Positions 61,064-64,000 of a stretch of DNA of 64,000 nucleotides are shown here, in pieces. Under the pieces are notes generated by a model. It was not told where the DNA came from, searched no databases, and worked only from the letters and a program-made list of their open reading frames with translations. Source of the stretch: Salidesulfovibrio onnuriiensis (lineage in GTDB: Bacteria; Desulfobacterota; Desulfovibrionia; Desulfovibrionales; Desulfovibrionaceae); the NCBI RefSeq assembly GCF_008001235.1, contig NZ_CP040751.1:2711001-2775000 (forward strand). The letters are read 5' to 3'. Position 1 is the first letter of the stretch; each line of letters opens with the position of its first letter. Both the position numbers and the translations under genes were made by a program.

Positions 61064-62380
61064 CTACATCCTGGCCACACCGAGAAACACGGCGTGCAGA
61101 CTGGCAACCAAAGTCAAAAACAATGCCCGCGAACGGGCCGGACCCAACCCCGGAAAACCGTAGCCGATCTGTTGCCTGGTGCAGGCGGAAACGCAGTCGC
61201 CGCACAGGGTGCAGGACAGCCCGGCCTGCCCGGTGCTGATCGTCGTTTCGGAAAGCGCATTGTAGCGGCAGCGGGCAAAGCATGCGCCACAGACGTCACA
61301 CTCCGCACCAACACGCATCCGCCACGGGGAAAGCCTTCCCAGCACGTTGCCCACAAGGCCAAGGGGGCAAAAGGCGCTGCAATGAACCATCATGCCGCCG
61401 CGACGAGAGAACAAGACCATGACACCCACTCCCGCCAAGCCAAACACCGCCGCCAAAATAACTGCGACCAAGGCTTCGGCCCCGGCCATGCGCAATCCCG
61501 CGGCAACGGCCAGCACCATGATCAGCGTGATCACGCGCCCCAAAACAGACCAGCGGCCAAGCGTTTTGCTCGGAGCGGGCCGGGGCCCCCTGCGACTCAG
61601 CAAATCATCCCATGCGCCGATGTAGCACAGGTGGCTGCACCAGGCCGGACCGACCAGCAGAATCGTCGCCAGAAACAGCATGAGCATGAAATAGCCGCCG
61701 CCCCGAAACACTGGTCCGGCAACAATGAGCGCGGGCACGGGCAGATGCAGGTCGCCGGTCATGAGCATTTTCTCCATGCCCAGGAGCCCGAGGCACAGCT
61801 GCGCAAAGAAGACAAGGGAGAACAGGGCCCACAGGCGCGGCCGAAAACGCAAGGCATGCCTGGGAACGGCCATCTTTCCGCTCAGCCAGGCCGCGTAAAC
61901 CGCAAGGCACAGAATCTCCAGCGGCCCCCACCCCGACAAATAACGATCAACCAGCAGCATGGGAACCGGAGCCAGTTCGCGGATGGTCCCCAGCCCGAAC
62001 AGGGACAGGCAAAAGGCGGTCGCCTGCCAGGGGGCATTCGTTGCATTCCGTTCGAAGCGCTCCCCCGCGACCTTGCCGAGCATGACGGCCATGGCCCCGA
62101 GATTGAAGAGAAAGACGCACCCCATGATCATTGCAAGCCGCGTCCAGGGCGCACCCAGCGCCTCACGGAATCGTATGAAGTCCACGGCGACACCGGCCCA
62201 TTCGTAGGCCCCAAAACCCAGAACAGCGACAAGTGCGAAGCGCACCCAGCCCTGCCGGGTCAGCAGCAGCCCCATCATGAGCAGGTACGCCGCGGCCATG
62301 CCCATGTCCCCCTGCCGGAAGTGGTGGGCGGCCAGCAAGAGGAGCGCTAGGGCCGGTATGGCAAGCAACATGTTCTTCAT
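61064..62380 (-). CDS. Polytopic membrane ferredoxin, NapH-like
   Basis: A 438-residue inner-membrane protein with about nine hydrophobic segments. Cysteine motifs lie near the third quarter (CSHLCYIGAWDDLLSR near 255, HCSAFCPLGLVGNVLG near 335). Two ferredoxin motifs are at the C-terminus (CDVCGACFARC near 363 and CTLCGDCVSACTRQQIGY near 392). It is longer than typical NapH (about 290). It should connect the quinone pool to the cytoplasmic ferredoxin encoded next. First gene of the minus-strand unit; the FNR-like box lies 48 bp upstream of the ATG at 62380. Confidence 0.85.
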   Translation of the reverse strand: MKNMLLAIPALALLLLAAHHFRQGDMGMAAAYLLMMGLLLTRQGWVRFALVAVLGFGAYEWAGVAVDFIRFREALGAPWTRLAMIMGCVFLFNLGAMAVMLGKVAGERFERNATNAPWQATAFCLSLFGLGTIRELAPVPMLLVDRYLSGWGPLEILCLAVYAAWLSGKMAVPRHALRFRPRLWALFSLVFFAQLCLGLLGMEKMLMTGDLHLPVPALIVAGPVFRGGGYFMLMLFLATILLVGPAWCSHLCYIGAWDDLLSRRGPRPAPSKTLGRWSVLGRVITLIMVLAVAAGLRMAGAEALVAVILAAVFGLAGVGVMVLFSRRGGMMVHCSAFCPLGLVGNVLGRLSPWRMRVGAECDVCGACFARCRYNALSETTISTGQAGLSCTLCGDCVSACTRQQIGYGFPGLGPARSRALFLTLVASLHAVFLGVARM

Positions 62381-62428
62381 TCTTCCGTCTCCATGGCTCC
62401 ACAGTGGACAATTACCGAGTCTGCTGAC

Positions 62429-62442
62429 ATGATTTAAGTCAA
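62429..62442. promoter_or_regulatory. FNR/Crp-like box between the divergent genes
   Basis: TTGA-N6-TCAT on the minus strand (ATGA-TTTAAG-TCAA on the plus strand) matches 7 of 8 half-site bases of the FNR-type consensus. It is positioned 37 bp from the regulator gene and 48 bp from the membrane ferredoxin gene. Confidence 0.55.
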
Positions 62443-62479
62443 AGAAGCACAATTTATATGAATTTTTTTGGAGATCCCA

Positions 62480-63154
62480 ATGACTCTCGCAGAAGCAGTG
62501 CGCTCCATCTCCCTCTTCGAAGGGCTTGCCGACGAACAACTGGAAAGGCTCGGCAATATCGCCGTGACCAAGACCTATGAAAAAGGGACCGTGATCTTTG
62601 AAGCGGATACCCCGGCCAACGGCTTTTACGCCGTGCTTTCAGGCCGGGTGAAGATCTTCCGCACCTCCCCTTCCGGCAAAGAGCAGATCCTGCATATCTT
62701 CGGTGCGGGCGAGTCGTTCGCCGAGGTCCCGGTGTTCGAGGGCACCACCTTCCCGGTCCACGCCCAGACCCTGGAAAAAGGCGAACTGCTTTTCGTGCCG
62801 CGCCAGGAATTTGCGCGCATGATCTCCCAGGACCCGGACCTGGCCATGGAAATGATGGCCCAGCTCTCGTCCCGGCTGCGCATCCTGGTAAACAAGATCG
62901 AGGAACTCAGCCTCAAGGAGGCCCCGTCCAGGGTGGCGTCCTACCTCCTGCTGCTGGCTGCCAGCCAGGAAAAAGACACCATCAGGCTCGATCTGCCCAA
63001 GGGACAGATCGCCTTTTATCTCGGCACAATACAGGAAACGCTGTCGCGGATCCTCAAGCGGTTTGTGGAAGACGGAATCATTGAGATGCAGGGCAAGGAG
63101 ATCACCCTTGTGGACAAGAACGCCCTGCAGGAGATCGCCGACGAGGGGCGGTAG
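62480..63154 (+). CDS. Crp/Fnr-family transcriptional regulator
   Basis: A 224-residue regulator. The N-terminal cyclic-nucleotide-binding-type barrel (FEGLADEQLERLGNIA, YEKGTVIFEADTPANGFY, SGRVKIFRTSPSGKEQIL) has no cysteine cluster, so it is not a classical Fe-S Fnr. A long dimer helix follows (about 110-135). The winged helix-turn-helix has KGQIAFYLGTIQETLSRILKRF (near 175-197). The ATG at 62480 follows GGAG. It is divergent from the four-gene redox unit and most likely controls it. The effector might be heme, a small ligand or NO, as in HcpR relatives; this is inference. Confidence 0.88.
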   Translation: MTLAEAVRSISLFEGLADEQLERLGNIAVTKTYEKGTVIFEADTPANGFYAVLSGRVKIFRTSPSGKEQILHIFGAGESFAEVPVFEGTTFPVHAQTLEKGELLFVPRQEFARMISQDPDLAMEMMAQLSSRLRILVNKIEELSLKEAPSRVASYLLLLAASQEKDTIRLDLPKGQIAFYLGTIQETLSRILKRFVEDGIIEMQGKEITLVDKNALQEIADEGR

Positions 63155-63204
63155 CCTCCGAAATCTTCATCCGAAGGCTCCCCAGGTCGACCCTCAAACT
63201 GGAA

Positions 63205-63234
63205 TAGCCCGCCGCACAAACGTGCAGCGGGCTA
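63205..63234. terminator. Hairpin between the regulator gene and rpsT
   Basis: TAGCCCGC and GCGGGCTA with an inner GCAC/GTGC stem and loop AAAC. There is no T-tract on either side, so termination strength is uncertain. Confidence 0.45.
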
Positions 63235-63260
63235 GAAAATGCCGTTGTGGCAGGATAAAG

Positions 63261-63527
63261 CTAGGCGCTCATCTTGTTCACGGCAACCTGCAGGCGGGCG
63301 ATGCGGCGAGCAGCGTTGCGGGAGTGAACAATGTTCTTGCGACCGGCCTTGTCCAGCATGGAGGAGGCGGTCTTCAAAGCTTCCTGAGCCTGTGCGGTGT
63401 CACCGGCTTCGATGGCCTGGCGAACAGCCTTGACGGTGTTCTTGATGCGGGTCTTCGCAATGCGGTTACGCAGGTTGCGCTTCAAGCTCTGACGGTGCCT
63501 TTTCAGTGCAGACTTGTGGTTAGCCAA
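63261..63527 (-). CDS. rpsT: 30S ribosomal protein S20
   Basis: A small basic ribosomal protein of 88 residues that binds 16S rRNA. The start MANHKSALKRHRQSLKRNLR and the late HSRNAARRIARLQVAVNK are typical for S20, as is the three-helix composition. AGGAGAA precedes the ATG. It has its own promoter between it and glyS. Confidence 0.97.
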   Translation of the reverse strand: MANHKSALKRHRQSLKRNLRNRIAKTRIKNTVKAVRQAIEAGDTAQAQEALKTASSMLDKAGRKNIVHSRNAARRIARLQVAVNKMSA

Positions 63528-63596
63528 AACAATTCTCCTAAAATCTTTTATTTAAATTCGTGTCGAACGATTTATTCGCTTCCAAAGACAGGGATG

Positions 63597-63624
63597 TGTA
63601 TATGCCCTGCCCCTTCTTTGTCAA
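63597..63624 (-). promoter_or_regulatory. Promoter of rpsT
   Basis: On the minus strand a perfect TTGACA (complement of 63619-63624) and TATACA (complement of 63597-63602) are separated by 16 nt, about 70 nt upstream of the ATG. Confidence 0.65.
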
Positions 63625-63631
63625 GATATTT

Positions 63632-64000
63632 TTAAACCTGCAACGCATTGAAGTCGGCCAGGCGGCTCAGACGATCCACCAGGGACTTGAGCAGGTTCAG
63701 ACGGTTCAGGCGCACGGCCTGATCGTCGCACATGACCATAACATTGTCGAAGAACCCGTCCACGCCGGGACGCAGCTCACGCAACAGCCCGAAAAGACCG
63801 GCGAAATCATCATTCTCCCACAGCTCCTCGAACATGGGCGCGGTCTCGTCCAGCTTGGCGGCCAGCGCCTTTTCCTCGGCGTCCTCGAACAAGTCGTCCT
63901 CGTAGCTGCCGGTCAGATCCTGTCCGGCCTCGTCACCCTGCTTGCGAATGATGTTGGCCGCACGCTTGAAGGTCAGCACAGCCTGCTCGAAGTCGTTTTC
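63632..64000 (-). CDS. glyS: Glycyl-tRNA synthetase beta subunit, 3' end only
   Basis: The last 122 residues of a frame that runs off the right edge. The segment TFKRAANIIRK, then LFEDAEEKALAAKL, RPGVDGFFDNVMVMCDD and NRLNLLKSLVDRLSRLADF is the conserved anticodon-binding C-terminus of GlyS. The beta subunit works with GlyQ to charge tRNA-Gly. The frame is open up to the edge without a start codon of its own. Confidence 0.93.
   Translation of the reverse strand, partial: ENDFEQAVLTFKRAANIIRKQGDEAGQDLTGSYEDDLFEDAEEKALAAKLDETAPMFEELWENDDFAGLFGLLRELRPGVDGFFDNVMVMCDDQAVRLNRLNLLKSLVDRLSRLADFNALQV

Overview
The window looks like chromosomal DNA of a sulfate-reducing deltaproteobacterium of the Desulfovibrio / Pseudodesulfovibrio type. 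I infer this from the GC-rich coding style, a large PEP synthase converging on a birA-pyruvate carboxylase pair, a small assimilatory-type siroheme sulfite reductase, a NapC/NrfH-octaheme cytochrome pair, a NIL-domain ferredoxin and a minimal SufC-SufB system. There is no plasmid, phage, IS element or CRISPR array. Both edges cut genes: the 3' end of a PEP synthase gene (left) and the 5' end of glyS (right).

1-17.6 kb: central carbon metabolism and housekeeping. PEP synthase and birA-pyc (minus strand), cca, a CheY-like receiver, an unknown conserved protein, a SucC-SucD fusion CoA ligase, a GT4 glycosyltransferase, a small membrane protein, sufC-sufB and a Smr-domain protein. 17.6-22.7 kb: cheW, tRNA-Pro and tRNA-Thr, a low-GC secreted protein of unknown function, an alkaline phosphatase preceded by a Pho-box-like repeat, and a YibE/F-type membrane protein.

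22.7-33.9 kb: mostly minus strand. A tightly overlapping trio encodes a NifB-like radical SAM enzyme, a Tat-exported ModA-like binding protein and a NapH-like membrane ferredoxin. It is followed by an SGNH hydrolase, a CgeB-like glycosyltransferase, a small heat-shock protein with a LonB-type protease, two tiny membrane proteins and a REC-PAS-GGDEF-EAL protein. 34-38 kb: nifU-nifS-cysK-epsC, which couples cysteine synthesis to Fe-S cluster assembly. 38-45.3 kb: a structured intergenic repeat, then ileS-lspA-lgt with a lipoprotein, a NIL-ferredoxin, a PilZ protein and a CheZ-like phosphatase. 45.3-50.4 kb: mgtE and nadC-nadA-nadB.

50.4-64 kb: accessory redox and transport functions. A MarR regulator with two copies of one 17-bp operator controls itself and a flavodoxin/metallo-beta-lactamase pair. 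Then come trkA-trkH, a NapC/NrfH-like quinol dehydrogenase with an octaheme HAO-family cytochrome, a chemoreceptor, and a four-gene unit (NapH-like membrane protein, ferredoxin, cupin, siroheme reductase) divergent from a Crp/Fnr regulator with an FNR-like box between them. rpsT and glyS close the window. The best candidates for an undescribed system are the NifB-like/ModA-like/NapH trio (22.7-25.1 kb), the Crp-linked siroheme reductase module (59.2-63.2 kb) and the MarR-flavodoxin-MBL switch (50.4-52.4 kb). All boundaries were read by eye and no database was searched.
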